A DNA stretch of 64,000 bases from NCBI GenBank assembly GCA_033065855.1, contig JAVXUO010002909.1, positions 62,001 to 126,000 of the forward strand. The letters are read 5' to 3'. Below are positions 38,201-48,240 of this stretch, piece after piece. The DNA comes from Escallonia rubra. Its lineage: Eukaryota > Streptophyta > Magnoliopsida > Escalloniales > Escalloniaceae. Below the pieces are notes generated by a model, which saw nothing but the letters and a program-made list of their open reading frames with translations, was not told the DNA's origin and did not search any database. Positions within the stretch are counted from its first letter, which is position 1. The number at the start of each line of letters is the position of its first letter. The position numbers and the translations under genes are program-made.

Positions 38201-40111
38201 CGACTTTCCCTCCACGTCTGCGTCTGACACTGCTCTACCATCTCCTCCTCCTGCCCATCAGTCTCGTACAACTTTTGGTAGGTTAGTTCAACCTAATGTT
38301 CGTTTACGAGATTATGATTGCTCTGTCCCTCTATCTACTCTTCATGAACCTACTACCTATACAGAAGCTTCTAAGGACCCACTGTGGTAGAAGGCTATGA
38401 ATGATGAATTAGATGCACTCACTAAGACTCATACTTGGGATTTAGTTGATCTGCCTCTAGGTAAATCTGTTGTCAGTTACAAGTGGGTGTACAAGATCAA
38501 GACACATGCATGATGGCAGCATTGAACGTTACAAAGCTCGGCTTGTAGCAAAAGGATATACGCAGGAATATGGCATTAATTATAAGGAGACCTTTGCTCC
38601 TGTTGCTCGTCTTACATCCGTCCGAGCTCTCATTGCAGTTGCCTCTGCTCGCTATTGGTCTCTATTTCAGATGGACGTCAAAAAATGTTTTCCTTAATGG
38701 GGAGCTCATTGAGAAAGTATACTTGAAACCTCCGCCTGGTTATCCTCATCATCCACATCAGGTGTGTCATCTCCGAAAAGCTCTTTATGGTCTCAAGCAA
38801 GCTCCCAGGGCTTGGTTCTCTAAGTTCAATTATGTCCTCACATAGCTTGGATTCGCTTCCAGTGCCTATGATTCTGCTCTATTTTGTCGACAGTCTAACT
38901 CAGGTTTGATCTTAGTACTGTTATATGTTGATGACATGATCATTACGGGCGATGATCTTTCAGGCATTCGTACCCTTAAAATCTCTCTCAGTCAACAGTT
39001 TGAGATGATGGATCTTGGTGATCTTCGATACTTTCTTGGTCTTGAGGTCACCTCTCATCACACTGGATATTTTCTTTCTCAGATCAAGTATGCTTCTGAT
39101 TTGGTCTCTAAGTCTGGCGTCTCTTCAAGTGATACTGTTATGTCCCCTATGGAGGAAAACTGGGAGCATAGTACATTGACTGGTGAACCTCTTTCGGATC
39201 CTACCTATTATAGACAACTAGTTGGGAGCCTGATTTATCTCACTGTTACTCGACCAGATATTGCTTATGCAGTTCATCGGGTTAGCCAGTTCATGACCGC
39301 TCCCTCCACCGTTCACTTGGCTGGTGTTCTTCAAATTTTGCGATATGTGCAGGGTACTCTATCTCATGGCTTGCACTATCCATCCGCATCCTCTCTACAG
39401 CTCATTGCCTACTCTGATGCAGACTGGGGACGCGATCTTGTCGATCGTCGCTCCACTACAGGTTTTTGTTTCCTTCTAGGTAATTCTCTCATCTCCTAGC
39501 GCAACAAGAAGCAGTCCATTGTCTCTCACTCCAGCACTGAGTGTGAATATCGCTCTCTTGCTGACACTACTGCTGAGTTAGTTTGGTTGCGATGGTTACT
39601 TGGAGACATGGGTGTCTCTTTTGACTCTGCTACTCCTATTCATTGTGACAGTCAGAGCGCTATCCAGATCACTCACAATGATGTTTTTCATGAAAGGACA
39701 AAACACATTGAGATTGATTGCCATGTTACTCGTACACATCTCACTCGTGGTATCCTTGAGCTCATTCATGTATCTTCATCCAATCAACTTGCAGATGTCT
39801 TCACGAAGTCCTTCTCCGTAAAGAACTTCTTGCATTTCATTTCCAAACTCAACCTGGTCTCTGGTCGACCACCTTGAGTTTGAGGGGGGATATTAGAGTC
39901 AACTTCGTAAATTAAGGAATCTCCTTAATTTACTCACAATCATATCAATCTGTCATATCAATCTTGTTGTATCTTGTCAATCCTTAATTTGTATCTTGTC
40001 AATCCTTGATTTATTCATTGTATTAATTGCTAGGTCAACTGTAATGCCTATAAATACAGGCCTCCGATGTACTCTTAAACACACAGAAATATAACATTTT
40101 TTGTTTCAACT
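35271..40111 (+). mobile_element. Ty1/Copia LTR retrotransposon (fossil, broken)
   Basis: LTRs of about 222 bp (35271-35494 and 39891-40111) differ at roughly eight positions plus a small indel, suggesting a fairly young insertion. A 5-bp target repeat CCACG flanks it (35266-35270, 40112-40116), and U1 near 22612 gives the empty site. A primer-binding site for initiator tRNA-Met (TGGTATCAGAGC) follows the left LTR, and a purine tract (GAGGGGGG) precedes the right one. The parts occur in Copia order: Gag-like region (UBN2 type), GAG-pre-integrase, integrase, reverse transcriptase (with the YVDDM motif) and RNase H. It is broken, with about ten interruptions in its coding region, so it is not autonomous. 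Confidence 0.95.
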
Positions 40112-41457
40112 CCACGTTCTGAAAAAAGAGAATCAGCCAATCATACTGCTAAGTCTCAATCAACTGATTCTATGTGTTGAATGGTGGTCAACATATGGAG
40201 GGGGCTGCCCAAATTCGACTCGTTTGGCTATCCGCGTTCTCAGTCATACTTGTAGTTTGATTCTTTCTAAACCAAGACGTACTCGTGTTTGAACAAATGC
40301 ATGAAACCAAGAACTGCTTAGAGCATCAGAGATTTAAGTGACCTTGTCTTCGTTCAGTACAACATGTGGCTGAGACATTTGGATGTATATAGACATGGAA
40401 CATCTTTTAGATACCAGTAAATTGATGACAGGTGGGAAAATGTAAAGAATCTCTCTCTTTTAAATGATTTTTCAGGTTTCACAAGAATGAAGAACAGGAT
40501 GCAGCGAATCCTCAAGGGCAGAGGCGGAACACAAGCATGGCCAGGGGGGCCATTGCACCCCCCCCCCCCCCCCCCGCAAAAAAAAAGTTTAAGAATCTTT
40601 TTTTAGTTGTTTTAGAAAATGAGTAGTTATGTTTAAAATATATATTAAAATGCCACCATATTATATATTAATGTATTAGATTTCATTTTGTTATGTTTTT
40701 TACTTTTTATGCCACCGGCTGTCGTAATCTCTATCTTTCTCATTTCCTTGTCCATCTTCATTCTTCCAAATTCTAAATATCTAGATTTTAAAGAAAATAC
40801 TAATATATCAAGGTTAGCTTATTTTTTCCCCTTTTTAATTCAAATTCTTATAGTGTGTTAACTCATACGTAACTATTGTCATCATACAATTGATAATCGC
40901 ACTAATAATACATAGGGATAATATCACTTATATCCCTGAGTTTAGGGGTAAATTACAGTCAAAGATACAAGTTTTAAAAATTTGCACTCTTATCCAAAAA
41001 GTTAAAATTGTGTATCATATATGACCACCGTTAGGGTTCTGTGACCCTAACTAACGGTTTTTGCTGATGTGGTAATATCATATTTTGAAAATGACAATAT
41101 TACCCCTAATACATATTTTATACATATCCTCTTCCTTCCCATTTTCTCTGTTCTCTTCCCATTTCTCTTCTCGCTCTCATAATCTTGATTCTGTCTTCCC
41201 ATCTCTATCTAATTCTAATGTCTAATTCCAAAACAAAATGCCACCACCTACGACCTCCACGGTCGTCCCACCATCGGCGTCACCTCCAACACGAAAACCA
41301 AAACCACCACCATACCCACCCACACCACCACCATCAGTCCAGCCATACGCACCACCACCGTCGTTTCAGTCATAAACCAGCCAGTCAACGGGGAATCACA
41401 AGTCACCAAACCCACCACAAACCCATCACAGATTCGATCCACCACCACCACCACGGC

Positions 41458-41556
41458 ACATTGAGAAGAACCTGAGTCACGGGGTGGACTCGGTAGAGTT
41501 CGTGGAGCTGATGATGGGCTCAGGGCTGGTGTGCAACGACTCTGTGAGCTGGGTGA
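41458..41556 (+). pseudogene. Captured fragment of a CAF1-type (CCR4-associated factor 1) deadenylase
   Basis: The + strand reads [20 protein letters not shown] then [16 protein letters not shown]. Plant CAF1/POP2 DEDD-type deadenylases share this block (GVDSxxFAELMMSSGLVxN...WVTFHS). Only about 33 codons are recognisable, and the frame closes soon after (TGA near 41593). The catalytic acidic residues lie outside it. The proline-rich stretch upstream (41239-41457) is not recognisably CAF1. Confidence 0.78.
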
Positions 41557-41584
41557 CGTTCCACAGTATTTCGAGAAAACGCAC

Positions 41585-42215
41585 CTGGGTCAGATGAGCT
41601 AGAAACCGATCCTCCGCCGCGCCGCTCGTCTGGTTCAACTTCAGCAACGGCTTGAGCCGCTCAGCCGTGCGGCAGGCCCCCATAACCTGCATATCTAGGG
41701 CCTGCAGCCACTGCAGAACCCCATCCTCCCTTTCGAACAACAGATCCCCGTCACCGTCATCCACAAGTATGTCCGTCAAACGCTCCGTTAGCCCAGCCTC
41801 ACCGCCCTGCCTCGAATCTCCCAAATTCTCGGAGATCTCACGAGACGACGATGACTCGTTGGTCCCACGATCGTCGATCGATTCGTCCGTATCCTCAAAT
41901 CGCTCGTTGTCGGGACTGGTCATTGCGAATCGTGTACCCACGGGCAATGGTTCAAATGAGATTCTGGTTGTGATGCCTAATTGGGGTTTAATGCCAAATT
42001 TCGTGGGTTTGGGTGTGTGTCGTGCGAGTTTTGATTGTGTGTTCTGTGGAGGTGGTGGGGGGTTGGAGAGTGGGAGAAGGGGAAAAAGAGAGAGAGGATG
42101 GGAAAAGAAAGAGAGGAAGGAGAGAGGTTGAGGGTGATGGAAGAAGAGAGAAATAGAAGAGAAAGGGAAGAAAGAGAGAGAGAGAGAGAGAGGGGAGGGA
42201 TTTGGTCTCAAGGGC
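41585..42215 (-). pseudogene. Captured 5' end (leader plus first coding part) of an unnamed plant gene
   Basis: On the minus strand a CT-rich leader-like stretch (42215 to 41924) leads to an ATG at 41923 that opens MTSPDNERFEDTDESIDD, then ILVDDGDGDLLFEREDGVLQ, WLQALDMQVMGACRTAERLK and PLLKLNQTSGAAEDR up to LAHLTQ near 41585. This has the look of a real conserved acidic plant protein start, but I cannot name the family. The open frame runs on through the antisense of the CAF1 piece to 41477, making a 246-codon chimeric frame if read from upstream. Whether it is transcribed is unknown. Confidence 0.6.
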
Positions 42216-43108
42216 AATCATGTCATTTCATGCAAAATTTTAACACCGTTCGTATTCTATTTGGTCAACGGACATAAGTGATATAAACGCAAACCCGTGT
42301 CATCGGCTGTAATTTACCCCTAAAGTCAGGGATATAACTGATATTATCCCTAATACATATATACAATAAGTGTTAAGTTTCTTTCATTCAAGATTAATAA
42401 TTTGTTGTTGACTAACTTTGTAAGTTAAATAAATCACTATGAATAGTGAAATTATATGATTATTAGTCAAATTGAGCAATATATTTTGCATTTAACGTAT
42501 TCACACGCGACGCGAATTCTCTTATGTTAATCGTTAATTTTTTTTCATGACATTTTGGTCCCCCCCGGTTGGACTTCCTGGATCCACCCTTGCTCTAGCG
42601 TACGGCAACATTAATACTCTTGAGGACTGGGTCACTGAGGAGTTATGCTCAGAAGAAATGGGAAGCTAAGATTGGACGACAGTTGAGCGGCCTTATGGCA
42701 ACACGATGCTTTTATTACTATCGATGGATGAATTTAAAGCCTTAGGTGCAGGTATCCACATTGCATTGCTCTTCAAAAGCTTACTGAAGAAACTCTTTTA
42801 CGAGCTTAATAAAAACTGCAAAAAAATATTCTCTTGCAGGGTTTGATGATTTTGAAATCTTTGAGTAAGAGATAGTACGTGAAGATGAAACTGGAGAAGA
42901 AAATTTAGTGAACCAATAGAATGTAGCTAAGAGATGTCTTTTAGAAGCAAATGACTTGGAGGGTCAACTTGGGAAAAGGTGATGGTTGATGTTCTATAAC
43001 CAGGCAGCAGGAAATGTGAAGGATTAGCAATCAAATTTAAAAACAAATATCTGCGTCGGTGTGCTAATGTGAAGGATTAGCAATGAAATTTCTGCTTAAC
43101 CATTCATC

Positions 43109-43351
43109 ATGGCTTTCCTAATCAGGTTTGGTCATCTAACGCAGCCAGCTGCTTCTGATGGCGTTAATGGGGCACTTCAATTTAAAAACAGAGAAAAAAG
43201 AAGTGTTACTTATGGAGATGTCAATTTCAAAAGAAATCTGTTTGTCGCACTAAAAGTGGGTTATACCTACCGAAAAGGCCTAAATTTCAAATCACGTGAA
43301 CGTGACACAAAATTGATAGTTTCTTTGTTGGTGTTAAGAATGAAGAACTAG
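43109..43351 (+). other. 80-codon open frame in U2, same in U3 (48470-48712)
   Basis: The frame starts MAFLIRFGHLTQPAASDG and ends LIVSLLVLRMKN; U2 and U3 give the same protein. It matches no family I know. In U1 (from 24366) the aligned frame diverges and closes. Identity of the U2 and U3 copies reflects their recent duplication, so it is not evidence of selection. Probably not a gene. Confidence 0.3.
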
Positions 43352-43535
43352 GAAAGGCAAATCTGGGGGTTGAGGATTTGGTATTTGGTGCTCATTGATT
43401 GCTCACTCTTAATAAATCTACACCTCCTGCTGCAGTCCTGCCTACTCATTGATGCCAATATGATTTGTGGTAGACAAGTAGTACTCTACTAGTCACGTTT
43501 CTGCAAGATGCTGATATCCAACCTCTAAATTCTCA

Positions 43536-43660
43536 ATCCCAAGGGGCGGTGGAGTGGCAAAAGGCCTTGAGGTTTAATCTCGAGTTCAGATTCTCATACG
43601 ATAAGTTATATAAATTATAGTTCTGATTATTTAAAAAAAAGAAACTATTGATAAAAAAAA
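43536..43660 (+). mobile_element. tRNA-derived SINE with 13-bp target duplication
   Basis: The insert begins ATCCCAAGGGGCGGTGGAGT, has A-box-like GGTGGAGTGGCAAAAGGC and B-box-like sequence, and ends in an A-rich tail. A perfect 13-bp repeat CTCTAAATTCTCA flanks it (43523-43535, 43661-43673). U1 has this site once (about 24834), so the insertion followed the U1/U2 split. The U3 copy is 48897-49029; it keeps 8 bases near the B-box that the U2 copy has lost. Confidence 0.85.
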
Positions 43661-44510
43661 CTCTAAATTCTCATTTGAGACAATTTCTGAAAGGATAGAC
43701 CAGAAACACCCAAAGTCAAATCAGTCCTAATAATAACCGTGGAAAAAGATGATCAGATTACTTTACATGTATCACCAGACTCTTGTTTTCCCTCTATATT
43801 GCCCACTTTACCTTGTTACCGGACTCTTGACTTGTGAGTGGTGAGGCCATGTGAAATGATTGTGCTTTTGGGGTGTACCAGATGGTTCCGATCTCTCTCT
43901 CGTCATCTTGGGAAACATCCTCACCTTCAAGTCCAGTATCAATCAAAGGCCAGTGGTGTTGGAATCTATTTATCCTATTTCCACTTCTCAAAATAGCATC
44001 AATTGGTTATATGTATAATTTGGGCAATAGTTATAGCCTTTCTATGTTCTTGGTTGAATATCTTAAGCTGAACTTAATTTTGCATGTTTAACTATAGGAT
44101 ATGAAATTGACTTTGTTGCTTCGCAATAATGATGTTGAAACATAACTGTGCGGCCATTGGTACCTAAAGTTGAAAATTTAGTGGTGTACTTAGATAAACT
44201 TGCCCATTTGCCTTTTGTGACTTGATTTCAACTTCAAATTAAATATGTCCCATCATGTTCGTTATTTTCTTTTCATGAATATTAAACTCTGATGTTCAAC
44301 CCAAGCGCATCTTCACAAGAAGGAGAACCCACCACGTATAAAAACCAATGCCGTTCTCATTTGTAGTCGATGTGAGACTTTAACACCCGCTCTAATGTAT
44401 AGCGTGAATATGAGGCAGCGACCTAAAATTCATGGGGCACTGGCACAGACCTAGCTCCGCCAGGTGTCCAACAACTCAAAAGCATGCTGAAGTGAAGAGG
44501 CCTATAAGAA

Positions 44511-45148
44511 CAGGGGTGGAGCACAAGCATGACCGGGGGGGGGGGGGGGGGGCATGGCACCCCCCCACCCCACCCACCAAAATTTCAGATTTTTTTTTGT
44601 TGTTTTAAATAATGGGTAATTATGTTTAAAATATTTACTAAAATGTCACAATATTATAAATGAATGTATTAGAGTTTTAATTTTGTTATGTTTTTACTTT
44701 TTGTGACACCGGCCATCGTAGTCTTTATCTTCCTGGTTTTTTTGTCTATCTTCATTATTTCAAATTCTAAATCTCTAGATTATAAAGAAAATACTAATAG
44801 ATCATGGTTAGTTATTTTTTTTTTCATTTTTTAGTTTAAATTCTTATAATATGTTATACGTGACTATTGTCATCATACAATTGGTAATCGCACCAATGAT
44901 ACATATATACAATAAGAGTTATGTTTCTTTCATGCAAGATTAGTAGTTTGTTGTACGTTGACTAACTTTATCAGGTTAAATAAATCACTACGAATAGTGA
45001 TATAATATGATTATTAGTCAAATTGAGCAATTTATTTTGCATTTAACATATTCAATCGTGACGCGAATTCTTTTATGTTGGCCGTCAATTTTTTTTTAAG
45101 ACTTTTTGTCCCCCTCCCCCCGGGTTGAACTTCCTGGATCCGCCCCTG
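44511..45148. mobile_element. Non-autonomous hAT element (MITE), copy 3
   Basis: A 638-bp copy with ends CAGGGGTGGAGCAC and GGATCCGCCCCTG. The 8-bp flanks are TATAAGAA (44503-44510) and CATAAGAA (45149-45156). U3 carries the empty site (CATAAGAA once, about 49874), so this insertion came after the U2/U3 duplication. It has the same G-run then C-run near the left end. Confidence 0.92.
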
Positions 45149-45230
45149 CATAAGAATATATATTAAAGTATTGGGTATTATTTTTCATGTATGTAGTTTA
45201 TATCTGAGAGTGAAAATGATGTATGATGGA

Positions 45231-45759
45231 TTGGGCTTTATACGAACCGAGTTTGGGCCGAATAAAGGTATGTTCAAATTCATTTGTTTAGTTTCAGGTT
45301 ATGTTCGTTTAATCTTTAACATTTTGTTCGAACTCGTTCGCGGTTCGTTTCACAAAACTCATGTTCGGCTCGAGTTTATTTATTTATTTATACGAACCGA
45401 ACTCGAACTTGAAAACTCGTATTCTCGTTCAAAACAATTATTTTCAAACTAAAACTATACTTTACTTGATCCAATTGTCTAACTGATTTTAGGACCTCCA
45501 AGTTTAAACTAATTTATACTACAATTAAGTTATATGACTTTTGAGTTTGAAACATATTATAATTAAGTTATTATACAGACGAGCTATTCAGGAACACATT
45601 CATGAATACTTTGGAATGTTCATGTTCGGCTCGTTTAATAAACGAACTCTAATATTTGTTCATGTTCGGTTCATATATTATACAAACGAACATGAACAGG
45701 TTCTTTGGGGAACGAACCACGAGCAGTTTATGAACAACTCGGTTAATTTACAGCCCATT
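45231..45759. mobile_element. TIR MITE with TGTTCGGCTCG-type internal motifs
   Basis: The ends are TTGGGCTTTATACGAACCGA and (reverse complement) AATGGGCTGTAAATTAACCG, an imperfect inverted repeat, flanked by GATGGA on both sides (45225-45230, 45760-45765). The interior repeats GTTCG/CGAAC words in both orientations. U1 lacks it; U3 has it at 49956-50491. The superfamily is not settled because a 6-bp duplication is unusual. Confidence 0.65.
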
Positions 45760-46284
45760 GATGGATGGCATGGGGGGTGGAGGATGAACATGGTAGCTTG
45801 CATGTATACGTGTGATTGTATCCTTAAAGGGAGCATCACTTAACCTTGTGTGCAACATTGATATTTCTATCGAAGCTTCAGGTCAATAGTGCAAACACGA
45901 ACACCTTAAATCCGGCTTATTACCAAACGTATATATCGTTACGAACATGTTTGCCGAAGCGTTAAGTATACTGTATAATGTTCCTTTACCTCTTGTTCTA
46001 GATAATCTTGTCACCCTTGCCTTTTAGATCCAATGGTCTTAGATAGCCAATGCAATGATTGAGAACTACTAAATACATTCCCATAGTTGAGAGTGAGAAC
46101 AAAGGGACCAAGAGGGAGACAAGAAGTGTTGATATCGTTGTTTCCTCCAGGACATGAAGATATGTTATTCAGATTTTTCAGTTTTATTTTGACTATACCT
46201 TGGACTTAGATAATGTAAGATGGCTTTAACGATTGCTTGGCTCCCAACCTCACTAAATTCAAGCGATGTCAGAATCAAAACAAC

Positions 46285-47522
46285 GACCCAAAGATTTATT
46301 TGTTCTCACATCATATATCTGCCAGCGAAATGGGTTTTAGATCTGGAAGGGCTTTAATTCTAAAAATGATATCTGCCAATGCCATTGAAGGTTGGTGATG
46401 TGGTAGTGAGATTGTTGGAGTTTGGTATGGTGGCAGTGGGGCAATGGACCCTTGTATGAAGAAGCTACGAGTGTATTGCGAAATTAAGGTGGTGGTTATC
46501 GAAATCGGAAGCAGCGATGAGTACGTTGCGAAACCCTAATGGTGGTTTAATTGATATTATTGGACCTTGGTGTCTCGCTAAGGTGAGGGACGACACTCAT
46601 GGTGAGATTGGCGTGGTTGGGGTGGGGTGCTGGTGGCGATAATGAAGATGGTTTTGGTGGTGGGATGACGTTTGGATTTTCTCAACCTATATGTGCTCGC
46701 GCGGGTGTGTGTGACTGAATGAATTATGGGTAGAAGGTGTGAAACCAACAACAACCCGGGGGGAGGGGGGTGGAGGGATAGGGATTTTGGAGTTATTTGA
46801 GAATTTAAACTAATCACAAACATGTATCTCAATCAAACCAGTGAATAAGCTCAATCAAAACCCTAACTACATAATCTTAAACAATTATAGAGTAATAAGT
46901 AAAGAGATTGGGTTAGTGATACTTGACAAGGAGATTTAAATGGTACGACATGCATTATCTTCAAGCCAACATCCACATTGTCAAGGAAGTTCCGTACAAG
47001 AGCACTATAATCCATTAGTAACAATCTTCTTTCCGATAAAGATCAAAACCCTTACAAGTATTTGGTGATATCATCATGCCATGCATAAGCCTTAATCCAC
47101 AAAGCTCACCCAAATCTTGACAACCGCAAGCCTTGATCACGATACTTACAATGATCAATTGTACAAAGAAACCCTATTGAAAAGAAATACGTATAGTTGA
47201 AGTTCTGGTAAAAATGAAGCTCTAGTATAAAATAATTGATGACTTAAAAAAAACTAACCCTCAATCAAAGAATTGCTCATAAACATGCTCTCTCTGATGA
47301 TGTAAAATCATGACGATAAATAGAAAAATGTTTGATCCTTGAGCCTTGTTATTTATCTAACGAATGAAGATTTAGAATATGATTTTCTGGTGTACAATGA
47401 AACCCCCAAATCATTTTTATAAGATGATATGAAGCTTGCAATCGACTGTAATACAATGCAATTAACTACATTCCACTTCTGAATGGCTACACATTAATAC
47501 AACTCACTGTATTCTAATACAG
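46285..47522. other. Segment in U2 and U3 but not in U1
   Basis: U1 passes directly from the block ending near 34878 to the one starting near 34885, while U2 and U3 carry about 1.24 kb between. It includes a GGT-rich block, a G-run whose length differs between U2 and U3, and near 47440-47530 an imperfect palindrome around CAATCGACTGTAAT and ACAGTTGATTGCATT. No gene or clear terminal repeat was seen. Confidence 0.5.
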
Positions 47523-47789
47523 TTGATTGCATTGGTTTTCAAGAAAACCAATATTGCTGTTATTTTGAGCATAACCTTTTTCTAGAAAAATCAGTTTAAG
47601 GCGCCATTTTTTGTGTTGGAAAGTTAGTGAAAATATTTATCTAAATATAAAAGATTAGCTCCAAAATCATTTTTGGGAAAACCTGAGTTAGCTTCAAACT
47701 TCATCCATTTTCATGAAGCACACTTGTTTGAAAGATTATGAACTCATATACAATGCACAAGGTGTCTTAAGATCATTCTAGGCCATAGT

Positions 47790-48200
47790 CAGTGGCGGAG
47801 CCAGGATTTCACCCCAGGAGGTGCTAAAAATATAACGAAATCAATAAAATTTTTAATAAGCAAAATAACACAAAAAGTGCATTTCTCGATAATACACAAA
47901 AAAATACGAAAAAGCATCAAAAAGGTCTTATTAAGTTTCATGTGAGTCACTAAAGATTCTTTACAGTACAAAAGAAGCGAATACAAAATAGATATTTCAG
48001 AGTTTACAAACGAAAGCACTAAATAACTATTCGATGAGGCGCCGAAGATTGGTAGCGCTTGATAATAGCCTCATTCCCAATAGTTTTGAAGACATTTTTC
48101 TCAATGTAACAAAACAAGCTATCATTCATCCATTCGTGTCCCATGCGATTTCGATTCAACTAAATCACATATCCGATATCTCAATCCAATTGGGTCCCAT
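47790..48200. mobile_element. hAT transposon, left part, cut by the U2/U3 junction
   Basis: It starts CAGTGGCGGAGCCAGGATTT after GCCATAGT and matches the left 400 bp of the complete copy at 52523-54580. It stops at GGGTCCCAT (48200), where the tandem-duplication junction lies. Minus-strand sequence near 48030-48125 reads SLFCYIEKNVFKTIGNEAII, like the C-terminal end of hAT transposases of the TTF-type zinc-finger group. Confidence 0.8.
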
Positions 48201-48240
48201 ATAGTGAACCAATAGAAAGTAGCTATCCGATATCCGATAG
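48201..48240. other. Filler DNA at the U2/U3 duplication junction
   Basis: Forty bases lie between the end of U2 homology (48200) and the start of U3 homology (48241). The first part resembles unit-start sequence (TAGTGAACCAATAGAAAGTA against TAGTGAACCAATAGAATGTA at 42906) and the second repeats ATCCGATATC from 48171-48180. It therefore looks copied from both sides of the break. Confidence 0.75.

Larger units (their letters stand above)
40915..42350. mobile_element. Pack-MULE carrying pieces of two host genes
   Basis: A 1436-bp element with inverted ends of about 43 bp: left GGGATAATATCACTTATATC, right (reverse complement) GGGATAATATCAGTTATATC, about two mismatches over the whole repeat. The 9-bp target duplication TAATACATA is perfect (40906-40914, 42351-42359), as expected for Mutator-like elements. 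It sits inside hAT MITE copy 2; MITE copies 1 and 3 show the empty site. No transposase is present. A CAF1-like piece on the + strand and the 5' end of another gene on the - strand are carried. Confidence 0.92.
40519..42592. mobile_element. Non-autonomous hAT element (MITE), copy 2, with nested Pack-MULE
   Basis: The ends match copies 1 and 3 (left CAGAGGCGGAACACAAGC, right GGATCCACCCTTG). The flanking 8-bp repeats are CTCAAGGG (40511-40518) and CTCTAGCG (42593-42600), 6 of 8 alike; U1 carries CTCTAGCG once at the empty site (about 23012). Without the nested 1436-bp MULE and its 9-bp duplication it is about 629 bp. Confidence 0.85.
40177..42919 (+). pseudogene. Duplicated exons 2-4 of the BED/hAT-type gene
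   Basis: This is the U2 counterpart of 22683-23340. Exon 2 begins GAATGGTGGTCAACATATGG (40177 on) but its AG acceptor is lost and a frameshift follows near 40290. Exon 3 starts after TTTTTCAG at 40476, is split at 40518 by a hAT MITE and resumes at 42593 (CTCTAGCGTACGG) to 42751; a stop replaces a Ser codon in the GSSDW region near 42667. Exon 4 is 42840-42919 with a few changes. There is no BED finger or DUF659 part. It is a dead 3' fragment. Confidence 0.88.
35165..48200. repeat. Segmental duplication unit U2
   Basis: A direct tandem copy of U1, starting 35 bp or less after it. It contains, in U1 order, BED-gene exons 2-4 and the downstream blocks, but lacks the lectin kinase. It has gained a Copia element, two hAT MITEs (one with a nested Pack-MULE), a SINE, a TIR MITE, a 1.2-kb segment and the left part of a hAT transposon. 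Its 3' part from 42880 is duplicated again as U3. Confidence 0.85.

Noticed and set aside
4831-41556. A functional link between the Pumilio gene and the CAF1 piece (Pumilio recruits CCR4-NOT)
   Set aside because: The CAF1 piece is about 33 codons in a transposon 29 kb away; proximity is best explained by chance insertion.
41477-42217. A 246-codon minus-strand frame as a single ordinary gene
   Set aside because: It lies wholly within a Pack-MULE, begins in CT-rich leader-like DNA and runs on through the antisense of a CAF1 fragment, so it is a chance fusion of captured pieces until expression is shown.
43109-43351. A new 80-aa gene conserved between U2 and U3
   Set aside because: The two copies are from a very recent duplication, and the older U1 counterpart does not keep the frame.
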